In this document: one piece after another, positions 8,282 to 15,303 of the stretch
Layout: each line of letters opens with the position of its first letter
How positions within the stretch are numbered: the stretch's first letter is position 1
DNA from: Lysobacterales bacterium
GTDB taxonomy: Bacteria; Pseudomonadota; Gammaproteobacteria; Xanthomonadales; SZUA-36
Length of the DNA stretch: 26,750 nucleotides
Direction: 5' to 3'
NCBI GenBank assembly: GCA_021648045.1
Contig: JAKITM010000028.1
Location: 1 to 26,750 of the forward strand
Notes under the pieces: model-generated
What the model was told of the DNA's origin: nothing
Database searches by the model: none
What the model saw: the letters and a program-made list of their open reading frames with translations, nothing else
Position numbers and translations under genes: made by a program

Positions 8282-10150
8282 ATGCAGAAGTTAGTCAAAA
8301 GTCTTTTAATTATTTTCTTTTTTGTCAGTATCAGTGGTTGCAGCGAAGAAAATGAAACGGTTACTAATGAGGCAGTTCAAGATCAGTCGGTTTCAGAGGT
8401 AGTTACTGAAGTTATCGCAGAAACCATTACTGAGGCAAAAAAAGCCAATGACTTGTTTGAAACGATATTTATGCAAGGCGTTAAGCGTAGCCCTGTGTTT
8501 CAATCCTTTCTTGGGATAAAAGATGATCAAGACAAGTGGGATAATTTATCCGAAGAGTGGGCGTTAGAAGGCTTGCAAATTCATAAAGACAACCTGGTTA
8601 AGGTGAATTTAATTGATGCCAGCAAGCTCGACCCACAAACAGAAGTTAGCCTGAGCTTAATGAAGCAAGGCCTACAACAGCGAATCGACGATTATAAATG
8701 GCGCTTGCATAATTATCCGCTGAACCAAATGCGGGGCCACCATTCTGCGGCACCAGCGCTACTCATTAATCAACATAAAATTCAAGATGTTACTGATGCC
8801 GAAGACTATATTTCCCGGTTAAATGCTATTCCAGCACTGTTTGATCAGGTAATAGAAAACTTAAATATCCGTGCTGAGAAAGGCATTATTGCGCCGAAAT
8901 TTGTTTATCCATATGTGATTAGTGATAGTGAGAATATCATCAAAGGCGTCCCTTTTGATGATGGCGCGGAGAGTCCTTTAATGGCTGATTTTAGTCGAAA
9001 GGTAAACAAGTTAGATTTGGATGCTGCTGAAAAAGAAGCGCTTATCAACCGCGCGGTTACTGCATTAAAAGAAAGTGTTAAACCGGGCTATGAAAGCCTT
9101 ATTCAGGCAGTAAAGGTAATTGAGGAAAAAGCAGATACCCAAGATGGCGTGTGGAAACTACCTGATGGTCAGGCTTTTTACAATAATGCACTTGTTCGCA
9201 CTACCACCACGGATATGACTGCCGAGCAGATCCATCAAACAGGCTTAACCGAAGTAGCCAGAATCCATGCGGAAATGGAATTAATTAAAACTACCGTTGG
9301 CTTTGAAGGCGATTTGAACAAGTTTTTCGGCTTCATGCGCGATGATGACCAGTTTTATTACGCTGATGATGAGGAAGGTAGAGAAAAATACCTGACCGAA
9401 GCCACGGCTTTTATTGACACCATGAAAACCCATTTAGATGAGCTTTTTATTGTAAAACCAAAAGCTGAACTAACGGTTAAGGCAGTTGAAGCATTTAGAG
9501 AAAAATCGGCTGGTAAAGCGTTTTATCAAACGCCGTCTATGGATGGAGCCCGCCCTGGTATTTACTATGCTAATTTATATCAAATGCGTAATATGCCAAC
9601 TTACCAAATGGAAGCGCTAGCCTATCACGAAGGTCTGCCTGGGCATCATATGCAGCTGGCGATTGCGCTGGAATTAGAAGGCATCCCCAAGTTTAGAAAG
9701 TATTCCCGCTTTACCGCTTACACCGAAGGCTGGGGGCTTTATTCAGAAAAACTACCTAAAGAAATTGGTATGTATAGTGACCCATATTCAGATTTTGGTC
9801 GCCTGGCAATGGAGTTATGGCGTGCTTGCCGTTTAGTGGTAGACACAGGAATTCATGCAATGAAATGGAGCCGTGAACAAGGCATTGAGTACTATGTTAA
9901 TAACACGCCAAACTCCAGAAATGATGCAGTAAAAATGGTTGAGCGCCATATCGTAATGGCATCTCAAGCCACGGCTTACAAAATTGGCATGATGAAAATA
10001 TTAGAGCTGCGAGAAAAAGCAAAAACTGCGCTAAATGATCAATTTGATATTCGTGATTTTCATCAAGTAGTGTTAAAAAATGGCCCGCTGCCTTTAGATG
10101 TATTAACTCAATATGTTGATGAATACATTGCCGAGGAACTTACACAATAA
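8282..10150 (+). CDS. DUF885 family lipoprotein (probable metallopeptidase)
   Basis: A 622-residue DUF885 protein. The family is thought to be zinc-dependent peptidases because of a conserved HExxPGH-type motif. Here the motif is HEGLPGHH (449-456), followed by TEGWGLYSE (481-489), which would supply the downstream glutamate ligand. The N-terminus is a lipoprotein signal with Cys20 (SISGC), so the enzyme is envelope-anchored. An acidic linker (about 21-55) precedes the catalytic domain. The length agrees with the family. A CAGGA site lies about 9 nt before the ATG. It is transcribed alone on the plus strand, and the element boundary begins 154 bp after its stop, so integration did not damage it. 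Confidence 0.9.
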   Translation: MQKLVKSLLIIFFFVSISGCSEENETVTNEAVQDQSVSEVVTEVIAETITEAKKANDLFETIFMQGVKRSPVFQSFLGIKDDQDKWDNLSEEWALEGLQIHKDNLVKVNLIDASKLDPQTEVSLSLMKQGLQQRIDDYKWRLHNYPLNQMRGHHSAAPALLINQHKIQDVTDAEDYISRLNAIPALFDQVIENLNIRAEKGIIAPKFVYPYVISDSENIIKGVPFDDGAESPLMADFSRKVNKLDLDAAEKEALINRAVTALKESVKPGYESLIQAVKVIEEKADTQDGVWKLPDGQAFYNNALVRTTTTDMTAEQIHQTGLTEVARIHAEMELIKTTVGFEGDLNKFFGFMRDDDQFYYADDEEGREKYLTEATAFIDTMKTHLDELFIVKPKAELTVKAVEAFREKSAGKAFYQTPSMDGARPGIYYANLYQMRNMPTYQMEALAYHEGLPGHHMQLAIALELEGIPKFRKYSRFTAYTEGWGLYSEKLPKEIGMYSDPYSDFGRLAMELWRACRLVVDTGIHAMKWSREQGIEYYVNNTPNSRNDAVKMVERHIVMASQATAYKIGMMKILELREKAKTALNDQFDIRDFHQVVLKNGPLPLDVLTQYVDEYIAEELTQ

Positions 10151-10256
10151 TTTGATTGTTTTGTAGTCGTACTCAGCTTGTTAGATATTACCCCTCCAAT
10201 TGTAATATCTCCATTATATATAAGCACCAAAACCAGACATCCACGATACAAACAAA

Positions 10257-10290
10257 AACAGAGACGAAGCAATTACGCTAAGTCTCTGTT
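10257..10290 (-). terminator. Probable ancestral tRNA-Asn terminator
   Basis: The 9-bp stem AACAGAGAC / GTCTCTGTT has a 16-base loop and is followed on the minus strand by a T-rich run (TTTTTGTTTG). It lies 15 bp beyond the tRNA 3'-end repeat at 10305-10346. It would therefore have terminated tRNA-Asn transcription before the element inserted, and now sits 9.2 kb from the intact gene. Confidence 0.7.
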
Positions 10291-10304
10291 GTGTCTTGCT
10301 AATA

Positions 10305-10346
10305 TGGCTCCCCAGGACAGATTCGAACTGCCGACCTAGTGATTAA
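10305..10346. repeat. Left attachment site (copy of the tRNA-Asn 3' half)
   Basis: These 42 bases are identical to 19515-19556. They run from the encoded CCA end through the T-arm and variable loop to two bases of the anticodon, on the minus strand. The sequences diverge abruptly beyond (AAGA here, CAGT in the intact tRNA). This is the duplicated core left by site-specific integration into a tRNA gene. Confidence 0.95.
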
Positions 10347-10362
10347 AAGACAAGCTTTTTAG

Positions 10363-10379
10363 TGGTACACGCTGGTACA
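10363..10379 (+). promoter_or_regulatory. TGGTACA pair near the left att site
   Basis: TGGTACA occurs at 10363 and 10373, a 10-bp phasing, 17 bp inside the left att core. The same heptamer recurs near the right att site and at the int promoter, so these are candidate integrase arm-type or excisionase sites. Confidence 0.55.
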
Positions 10380-10456
10380 TTCAAGCCCCCGCCGTTATTA
10401 GCTTTCAGCCTTCAAAGCTATATAGAGCAATGCTTTAACCTCATTCAGTACAGTGC

Positions 10457-10486
10457 CACCTAGTGACAGTTGCATACCACTAGGTG
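10457..10486. promoter_or_regulatory. Inverted-repeat operator at the int promoter
   Basis: CACCTAGTG (10457-10465) and CACTAGGTG (10478-10486) are perfect 9-bp inverted half-sites with centres 21 bp apart (two helical turns). They bracket the -35 hexamer of the int promoter. This is the layout of a dimeric repressor site. The regulator is unknown; no intact repressor gene is recognisable in the element. Confidence 0.7.
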
Positions 10487-10498
10487 CCATAGTATACT
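10470..10498 (+). promoter_or_regulatory. Sigma70-type promoter of int
   Basis: TTGCAT (10470-10475), a 17-bp spacer and TATACT (10493-10498) form a good -35/-10 pair. Transcription would start near 10505 and leave a leader of about 44 nt before the int ATG. An inverted repeat surrounds the -35 box, and TGGTACA copies at 10498 and 10508 overlap the -10 box and start point. Confidence 0.7.
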
Positions 10499-10514
10499 GG
10501 TACATATTGGTACA
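10498..10514 (+). promoter_or_regulatory. TGGTACA pair over the int transcription start
   Basis: Copies at 10498-10504 and 10508-10514, 10 bp apart. They overlap the end of the -10 box and the expected start point. If integrase or AlpA binds TGGTACA near the att sites, binding here would repress int. Confidence 0.55.
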
Positions 10515-10548
10515 TATGCGATACACGAAAACAACCGGAGGTTTAGTG

Positions 10549-11841
10549 ATGTTCAAGCACATGGGTAAATTGATAATTAAAAAGACAGCGGGGGCGGAGG
10601 CTTGTACAGCTCCCGAAAAAGGCTATTCGCTCTACTATGATCAGCACAAAGATGCTCCCAGAGGTTTTGGTCTGCGCGTCACAGCAAAGGGCGTACAGTC
10701 GTTTATTCTGCGATATAGCGTTGATGGTAAAGCCCGCCGCATGACCATTGGACAGTATCCCACCTGGTCATTGGCAGCGGCTCGCATAAAAGCGAAAGAG
10801 TACAAGCGTCAAATTGATGGCGGCATTGATATTCTGGATGAACGCCGAACTGAAAGAAAGCAACCGACAGTTGCCGAAGCTGTAGAGATATTTTCTAGCG
10901 AACACTACGACAAATTATTAACGGGCGCGGCTTCGCGATCACGACTTGAGCGTTATTTTGTGTCTGAGTTTGGGCAATGGAAGTTGCACAAGGTTCGTCG
11001 CCCTGAAATTCGGGCAATGGTTCGCAAGGTTGCAGAAACTCATGGACGGCAAGCGGCTATCTTGCTGACCAATCTAAAAAGCCTGTATGCCTGGGCCGAA
11101 GATGAAGAGCTGATCGAAGCTAACCCGGTGGCGACCATGCGCCCTGCAAAAGTTGCTAAGAGCATGGCACCAGTCAAGCGAACTCGGATTCTGGACGATG
11201 AAGAGGTAAAGGGTTTCTGGAAGGGCGTTGATACTTGCGGGATTCACAAGTTTACAGCCATTGCCCTCAAACTGGTTTTGGTTACTGGTGCGCGGCCTGG
11301 TGAGGTTGCTGGAATGAAATGGTCAGAGATCAACGGCAAGACATGGACAATCCCGGGAGCAAGGCGAGGCAAGACCGGCACAGAGCATATTGTTCCATTG
11401 ACTGATACAGCGCTGGTGTTGTTGACAGAGGCAAAAGCCGAAGCTAATAGGCTGGCAAAACGCCGCAAACGCGCCCCGGGGGATATTGTTTTTACAGTAA
11501 GTGCCGGCAAATCAATTGAGGTAAACGCGCTGTCTGCAGCGGTTAGAAAGAATGACCAGTTAGGTGGTAAAGATCATGCCGATTGGGGGCACTGGACCCC
11601 GCATGATTTACGCCGCACGATGCGAACAGGCTTGAGCGCGTCACGGGTACCTGAATTGGTGGCTGAATTAGCCATTGGTCACACTAAGAAAGGCATTATC
11701 GGTACTTATGATGTCTACCACTACGCTAGCGAGATACGCGAGGCTCTTGAGGCATGGGAGCGCCGTCTTACTTTGGTTATTAACGGCAACCCTACCGATG
11801 ATAATAAAGTGACACCTATACGGCGGGAGCGGTTGGCATGA
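10549..11841 (+). CDS. int: P4-type tyrosine integrase
   Basis: Site-specific recombinase that would integrate and excise the element at tRNA-Asn. In the 430-aa form, an N-terminal arm-binding domain (DUF4102-type, with GFGLRVTAKGVQSFILRY and the RRMTIGQYP motif) occupies about 1-100. A core-binding SAM-like domain follows (about 108-195), then the catalytic domain. Catalytic residues are Arg249 (TGARPGE), HxxR as His352/Arg355 (HDLRR), His378 (IGHTKKG) and the probable nucleophile Tyr387 (GTYDVY). The start is the ATG with GGAGG seven bases upstream. A longer frame opening at a GTG at 10453 would run through the promoter and operator and is rejected. The last four bases overlap the next gene (ATGA). 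Confidence 0.95.
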   Translation: MFKHMGKLIIKKTAGAEACTAPEKGYSLYYDQHKDAPRGFGLRVTAKGVQSFILRYSVDGKARRMTIGQYPTWSLAAARIKAKEYKRQIDGGIDILDERRTERKQPTVAEAVEIFSSEHYDKLLTGAASRSRLERYFVSEFGQWKLHKVRRPEIRAMVRKVAETHGRQAAILLTNLKSLYAWAEDEELIEANPVATMRPAKVAKSMAPVKRTRILDDEEVKGFWKGVDTCGIHKFTAIALKLVLVTGARPGEVAGMKWSEINGKTWTIPGARRGKTGTEHIVPLTDTALVLLTEAKAEANRLAKRRKRAPGDIVFTVSAGKSIEVNALSAAVRKNDQLGGKDHADWGHWTPHDLRRTMRTGLSASRVPELVAELAIGHTKKGIIGTYDVYHYASEIREALEAWERRLTLVINGNPTDDNKVTPIRRERLA

Positions 11842-12281
11842 CTGGGTTGGCTAAATTAATTAGCGGGGCGTCTGCAAAGGGAGGCAGTGAGGCGCTCGCC
11901 GCTTATATAGAAAATGGTGGTGACCTTTCCGAGATTGATATGAGGGGACGTGAAGTGCTGTCTCATTTACTACTTGGGAAATCTGTGAGAAAAAGAGGTA
12001 GGCCTAAGAAAAACGAGAAACGGAACAGGGATATCAGAAGGGAGGTTGCCTACCTTAAAGGAAACGGGCTGCCCGCCCATACAAATGATGCCTCCCAGCG
12101 GTGGCGGTCAGTGCCAGCAGTGCAGGAACACTCCACGACAGCAGCGAAGGTTATTTCAGAAGTATACGGGTTGACTGAAAAAACGATTATCAAAATATGG
12201 GATAAGCGCGACAAGGATGACCCGGAATGGGCGCAATGGGAAGCGTCTGGCGCGAAGATCAAGGAGGGCTTGCCCTGGTAG
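11838..12281 (+). CDS. AT-hook-like element protein of unknown function, 147 aa
   Basis: I do not recognise the family. The start overlaps the int stop by 4 bp (ATGA), so it is translationally coupled to int. The N-terminal part looks helical. Residues 51-60 contain RKRGRPKKNE, a good match to an AT-hook (GRP core flanked by basic residues), which binds the AT minor groove. The C-terminal part (around VISEVYGLTEKTIIKIWDKRDKD) could form a helix-turn-helix. Taken together, a small DNA-binding protein is likely, perhaps an accessory to recombination or a regulator of int. No enzyme motif is seen. Confidence 0.75.
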   Translation: MTGLAKLISGASAKGGSEALAAYIENGGDLSEIDMRGREVLSHLLLGKSVRKRGRPKKNEKRNRDIRREVAYLKGNGLPAHTNDASQRWRSVPAVQEHSTTAAKVISEVYGLTEKTIIKIWDKRDKDDPEWAQWEASGAKIKEGLPW

Positions 12282-12285
12282 TTTG

Positions 12286-12316
12286 CACCCCCATAAATAC
12301 CTGAATTAAGGGGGTG
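12286..12316. other. Hairpin between the 147-aa gene and the alpA-like gene
   Basis: CACCCCC (12286-12292) and GGGGGTG (12310-12316) form a perfect 7-bp GC-rich stem with a 17-base loop, just after the stop of the 147-aa gene. There is no T-tract, so it may attenuate or stabilise mRNA rather than terminate fully. Confidence 0.5.
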
Positions 12317-12374
12317 TGACGAACGCAAACACCCCCCGTAGAATGTTCACAACGCTCACAACAAGGACATTCAA

Positions 12375-12590
12375 ATGACCGTCAACCAGCATCTTTCAAA
12401 TGATCTTCTAGCCACACCAGAAGCAGCCCCTGTTTTGGATTCTACGCCCCGCACTCTTATCAGATGGCGGCAAGAGGGGAAGGGCCCGAACTATTGTAAA
12501 ATAGGCCGCAAAGTCCGCTATAAATACTCTTCACTTTTGCGTTGGGTTGATGCGCAAGAAATCACGCCCGCCAGGGAAGCCCGTAAATGA
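12375..12590 (+). CDS. AlpA/excisionase-type HTH protein, 71 aa
   Basis: A small winged helix-turn-helix protein of the AlpA/HTH_17 (MerR-like) type. LLATPEAAPVLDSTPRTLIRWRQEGKGP is the usual recognition segment (about 11-38), followed by a K(I/V)GRKVRYKYSSLLRWVD wing (about 42-59). In P4-like satellites and islands such proteins activate int or act as excisionase, and position just behind the integrase module fits this. AAGGA lies about 8 nt before the ATG and within an inverted repeat (GAATGT at 12341, ACATTC at 12367), which may control translation or transcription. Its stop overlaps the next start (ATGA). Confidence 0.85.
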   Translation: MTVNQHLSNDLLATPEAAPVLDSTPRTLIRWRQEGKGPNYCKIGRKVRYKYSSLLRWVDAQEITPAREARK

Positions 12591-12811
12591 CCCGCGCTGA
12601 GAATGACCTAGTGCGGCAATTATATCAACCGGATGTTGAGGCCATGCGAAATAGCTTGCCGGGTTTGGGTGAATCATTGCACAACGCTGCCTCTGAACTT
12701 GCCAGCGACTTCACACTGGCTCGTATCGACTCGATGGTGTCGCGGCTCAAGTCCGCTCAAACCAACCTGGTGCATCTTCGGAAAGCATTGGTGCAGGAGG
12801 GTGTAGCATGA
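12587..12811 (+). CDS. Small helical protein, 74 aa
   Basis: Not recognised. It is coupled to the alpA-like gene by an ATGA overlap and to the next tiny ORF by another. The sequence is almost wholly helical with heptad-like hydrophobic spacing (from LHNAASELASDF to HLRKALVQEG), so a small coiled coil or adaptor is likely. Cotranscription with the replication helicase suggests an early role. Confidence 0.65.
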   Translation: MTRAENDLVRQLYQPDVEAMRNSLPGLGESLHNAASELASDFTLARIDSMVSRLKSAQTNLVHLRKALVQEGVA

Positions 12812-12903
12812 ACAGCACTCCCACAAAAAAGCCCGCGATTAGGCAGGCTCTTTATTATGCTTTGGACGGCATGAAACCAATCATTAACTGGTGGTTTCTA
12901 TGA
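12808..12903 (+). CDS. Tiny coupled ORF, 31 aa
   Basis: Encodes 31 residues (starting MNSTPTKK, ending NWWFL). It would normally be overlooked. Support comes from a strong GGAGGG site six bases before the ATG, and from ATGA overlaps with the genes on both sides. The middle is mildly amphipathic. It may be a functional microprotein, or a translational bridge keeping ribosomes loaded into the next gene. I have no family for it. Confidence 0.5.
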   Translation: MNSTPTKKPAIRQALYYALDGMKPIINWWFL

Positions 12904-13142
12904 CTAATTATAGCACAACAACAAAAGTATTTCGCGCTTTAGGTTGGAAACCTCCTTCGGTTTTGATTTGTGATGACTACCAGGTGTTAAAAAATAGTGC
13001 TGGTGAGTACGGATGGTATAGGGTTACGCCGGATAAATTTATAATAATGAGGCCAGACAGCACTGTTGCTATTTATTTCATCCCTCACCAACATAAGTTT
13101 ATTGTGCCTGCAATCTTGGGTAAACTGGTGGTGACATCATGA
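12900..13142 (+). CDS. Small protein of unknown function, 80 aa
   Basis: Not recognised. I start it at the ATG overlapping the previous stop (ATGA), rather than at a GTG nine bases upstream. The sequence AACTGGTGGT precedes both this start and the next gene's start, probably as a shared, slightly unusual ribosome site. The product looks like a compact beta-rich domain (VLICDDYQVL, GWYRVTPDKFIIM, STVAIYFI). The last four bases overlap the helicase start, so it belongs to the replication transcript. Confidence 0.65.
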   Translation: MTNYSTTTKVFRALGWKPPSVLICDDYQVLKNSAGEYGWYRVTPDKFIIMRPDSTVAIYFIPHQHKFIVPAILGKLVVTS

Positions 13143-14548
13143 ACAACACATATGAGGAATATGCACTGAATGAAACATTCGGTGACGAAGCGGACAACAA
13201 CACCAATTTGATAACTAGTAGACTGACCGATTCGCCAGTGGTGGGTGCATTAATGCAAAAGCCAACTGAAGATAGTGTCACGCTTGCTTTCGCTGAGAAA
13301 TATAAAAACGAGTACATCTATCTTCACGGTAGAGGTAAGTGGTTTTTATGGGACGGTAATCGGTGGCAAGTGGATAAACGGGGGGAAGTGTTTGAATCAT
13401 TCCGCAATTTAGCCAGGGCATACAACACTACCGGTAATGCTTCAGCAGCGAAACACAGTTTTATTAGAGGCTGTTCTAAAATTGCAGAATCAGACCCACG
13501 GTTAGCGCGATTGGCGTCTGATTTTGATGGTGACAATTATCTGCTGAACTGCCCTGACGGCACATACAACCTCTTAACGGGCGATAAGCACGAACACAAC
13601 CCCGCCGACAACATTACATTAATGACTACAGTGTCACCCAGCATAAAAGGCGACCCGCTATTCCTGAGGTTTCTGGATGAAGTATTTGACGGTGACAATG
13701 AATTAATAGACTGGCTACAGATTGCCCTGGGTGCATGTTTATCTGGTGCGATTGAAGATCACTGGATAATGTTTTGGATTGGCTCAGGCAGGAATGGCAA
13801 AAATACTCTGGGTGATCTGGTTATGCGTGTTTTAGGCGATTATGCAAAAGCCATCCCCGCAGATACCCTGATGTCTAAAAGGAACAGCGAACACAAAACC
13901 GAGATTGTGAATCTAAAAGGTTGCAGACTTGCTGTAGCGTCTGAGACTGAGGAAGGAGACTTCTGGGCTGAAAGCAAGCTGAAGTCATTAACAGGCGATG
14001 CGATGCTTTCAGGTCGCTATATGCGCTCAGATTTTATCCACTTCAGGCGTACGCACAAACATTTGATCTACGGCAATCACCGCCCACAACTTCGCAGCTT
14101 GGATCAGGCCATGAGATCAAGGCTAAAGGTTGTTCCTTTCAATGTGTCATTCGTGGGGCGTGAGGATGCCCGGTTGCCTGAAAAACTATGGAATGAATCC
14201 GGGTTTGTCCTCCACTGGTTGATTGATGGGCATCTGAAATGGATAGAACAGGGACGTAAAGTTGGCACTTGCAAAGCAATCAATGATGAAGTGACTGAAT
14301 ACTTTTCAATGCAAATGACGGTTGATAACTGGATTAGTGAGCGGTGCTTAGAGATAGTCGATGATGGTAGACCCATCTACCAGTGGCACAAAGCGAGTGA
14401 GCTATACGAAAGCTTTAAGAATTGGTGCCAGGACGGTGGTGTTGGTGTGCCATCCATGACTCGATTTGGTGAGAAACTGAAATCATTAGGCCATGAAAAA
14501 GGAGTGTCATCAGGCATTAGATATATTGGGTTATTGCTTAAAATTTAG
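13139..14548 (+). CDS. D5/P4-type SF3 replicative helicase
   Basis: A superfamily 3 helicase of the phage/plasmid primase-P4 C-terminal type, expected to open the element's origin. Residues about 45-190 form the D5_N-like domain. The ATPase core has Walker A GSGRNGKNT (215-223), the B-motif region RLAVASETEEG (263-273) and motif C KHLIYGNHRPQL (307-318), followed by RSRLKVVPF with the arginine finger. A winged-helix tail (about 395-469) would bind DNA. At 469 aa it lacks the N-terminal primase/Toprim region of the P4 alpha protein (about 780 aa), so a host or helper primase is needed. Its start is ATGA-coupled to the 80-aa ORF. An iteron-like region follows immediately. Confidence 0.9.
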   Translation: MNNTYEEYALNETFGDEADNNTNLITSRLTDSPVVGALMQKPTEDSVTLAFAEKYKNEYIYLHGRGKWFLWDGNRWQVDKRGEVFESFRNLARAYNTTGNASAAKHSFIRGCSKIAESDPRLARLASDFDGDNYLLNCPDGTYNLLTGDKHEHNPADNITLMTTVSPSIKGDPLFLRFLDEVFDGDNELIDWLQIALGACLSGAIEDHWIMFWIGSGRNGKNTLGDLVMRVLGDYAKAIPADTLMSKRNSEHKTEIVNLKGCRLAVASETEEGDFWAESKLKSLTGDAMLSGRYMRSDFIHFRRTHKHLIYGNHRPQLRSLDQAMRSRLKVVPFNVSFVGREDARLPEKLWNESGFVLHWLIDGHLKWIEQGRKVGTCKAINDEVTEYFSMQMTVDNWISERCLEIVDDGRPIYQWHKASELYESFKNWCQDGGVGVPSMTRFGEKLKSLGHEKGVSSGIRYIGLLLKI

Positions 14549-14555
14549 GAGTTTT

Positions 14556-14641
14556 GTAACCCCTTGTAACCCCTGTCTAGTTTATCGACTATACGCACCT
14601 TTTTTATAAGGGGTTATCAGTAAAGGGTTACAAAGGGTTAC
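14556..14641. repeat. Phased inverted iterons, candidate replication origin
   Basis: GTAACCCC occurs at 14556-14563 and 14566-14573. Its complement as GGGTTAC occurs at 14625-14631 and 14635-14641. Each pair is spaced exactly 10 bp and the two pairs face each other across about 50 bp; a degenerate copy (GGGGTTA) is at 14610. The place, directly after the helicase gene and before an AT-rich tract, is typical of a Rep/SF3 helicase origin. Confidence 0.65.
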
Positions 14642-14891
14642 AAAGAAGAGTAAATATCCATTCAGTTTATAGTGGATTAGCGATAACTAATTGTATTATA
14701 TAGCTTTTATGCTGGTTAGTTGCTAAATAGATATGAAAAGTGAAAATTTGGCCAAAAAATATCAAAAATTCAAAGGTTTTTCTCTGCTGACGCTTTTGTT
14801 TATTGCCCTTATACCTAGTGATACATAATCACTTGCATAACACCGCTATAACCAATAGGCACAATGTGTTATAGTTGATTATAGTTTAGAA

Positions 14892-14909
14892 TGTACTAGA
14901 AATGTACCA
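14892..14909 (-). promoter_or_regulatory. TGGTACA-type pair upstream of the terminase operon
   Basis: TGTACTA (14892) and TGTACCA (14903) are 11 bp apart. Read on the minus strand they are TAGTACA and TGGTACA, the heptamer also found at both element ends and at the int promoter. They lie 16 bp before the small terminase ATG, suggesting common control of integration and packaging genes. Confidence 0.5.
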
Positions 14910-14925
14910 ATAGAGGTTCGAAAAA

Positions 14926-15303
14926 ATGCACAACGATAGCAACCAAATAGGAGCAGTAAAGCCAGAGTTTTCTGCCGGTATGTCACCGGGAAAGCTGCCA
15001 GGTGTTGATGGTCGAACTTGGTCAGCACGAAGATATCGGGAATTAGTAGCTCATATATCGAGTGATTTGGGCGGTGAACTATCAATGTGTAAGACCGCTA
15101 TTGTCTGTCGTGCTGCCGCGCTAATGACTTGGTGCGAACAGGAGGAAGCAGAACACGCCATCAGCGGCAAACTTAATATCCAGGTGTACACCACAGCCGT
15201 TAACAGCTTGCGCAGACTGATGGCCGATCTGGGTCTTGAGCGTGTAGCCAGAGAGGTTCCGAATCTAAGCGATTGGATTAGAGCCAAAGAGGTGAATGGT
15301 TAA
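14926..15303 (+). CDS. terS: Putative terminase small subunit, 125 aa
   Basis: Assigned mainly by position directly upstream of the large subunit, size, and resemblance to small proteins with the pattern LPGVDGRTWSARRYRELVAHISSDLGG that precede terL in several prophages. A terminase small subunit recognises the packaging site and feeds DNA to the large subunit. The protein is mostly helical, with a possible DNA-binding N-terminal part and an oligomerising middle. AGAGG lies about 9 nt before the ATG, and the stop abuts the terL start. In satellites, an own small subunit is the usual means to redirect a helper's packaging. Confidence 0.65.
   Translation: MHNDSNQIGAVKPEFSAGMSPGKLPGVDGRTWSARRYRELVAHISSDLGGELSMCKTAIVCRAAALMTWCEQEEAEHAISGKLNIQVYTTAVNSLRRLMADLGLERVAREVPNLSDWIRAKEVNG

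Larger units (their letters stand above)
14549..14925. other. Non-coding gap: candidate origin and packaging-operon control
   Basis: This 377-bp stretch has no ORF. It starts with iteron-like repeats (14556-14641), continues with an AT-rich segment (about 14645-14770), then inverted repeats AGTGAT/ATCACT (14817-14833) and ATAACAC/GTGTTAT (14837-14872). It ends with a TGTACYA pair just before the small terminase gene. It probably combines a replication origin, the late-operon promoter and perhaps the packaging start site; a clear -35/-10 pair was not found. Confidence 0.6.

Noticed and set aside
10453..10548. Longer integrase starting at GTG 10453
   Set aside because: It would overlap the -35/-10 promoter and the inverted repeat and has no ribosome site. 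The ATG at 10549 has GGAGG at ideal distance.
12375..12811. Toxin-antitoxin pair (71-aa HTH with 74-aa protein)
   Set aside because: The HTH protein fits AlpA/excisionase better and the partner shows no toxin motif.
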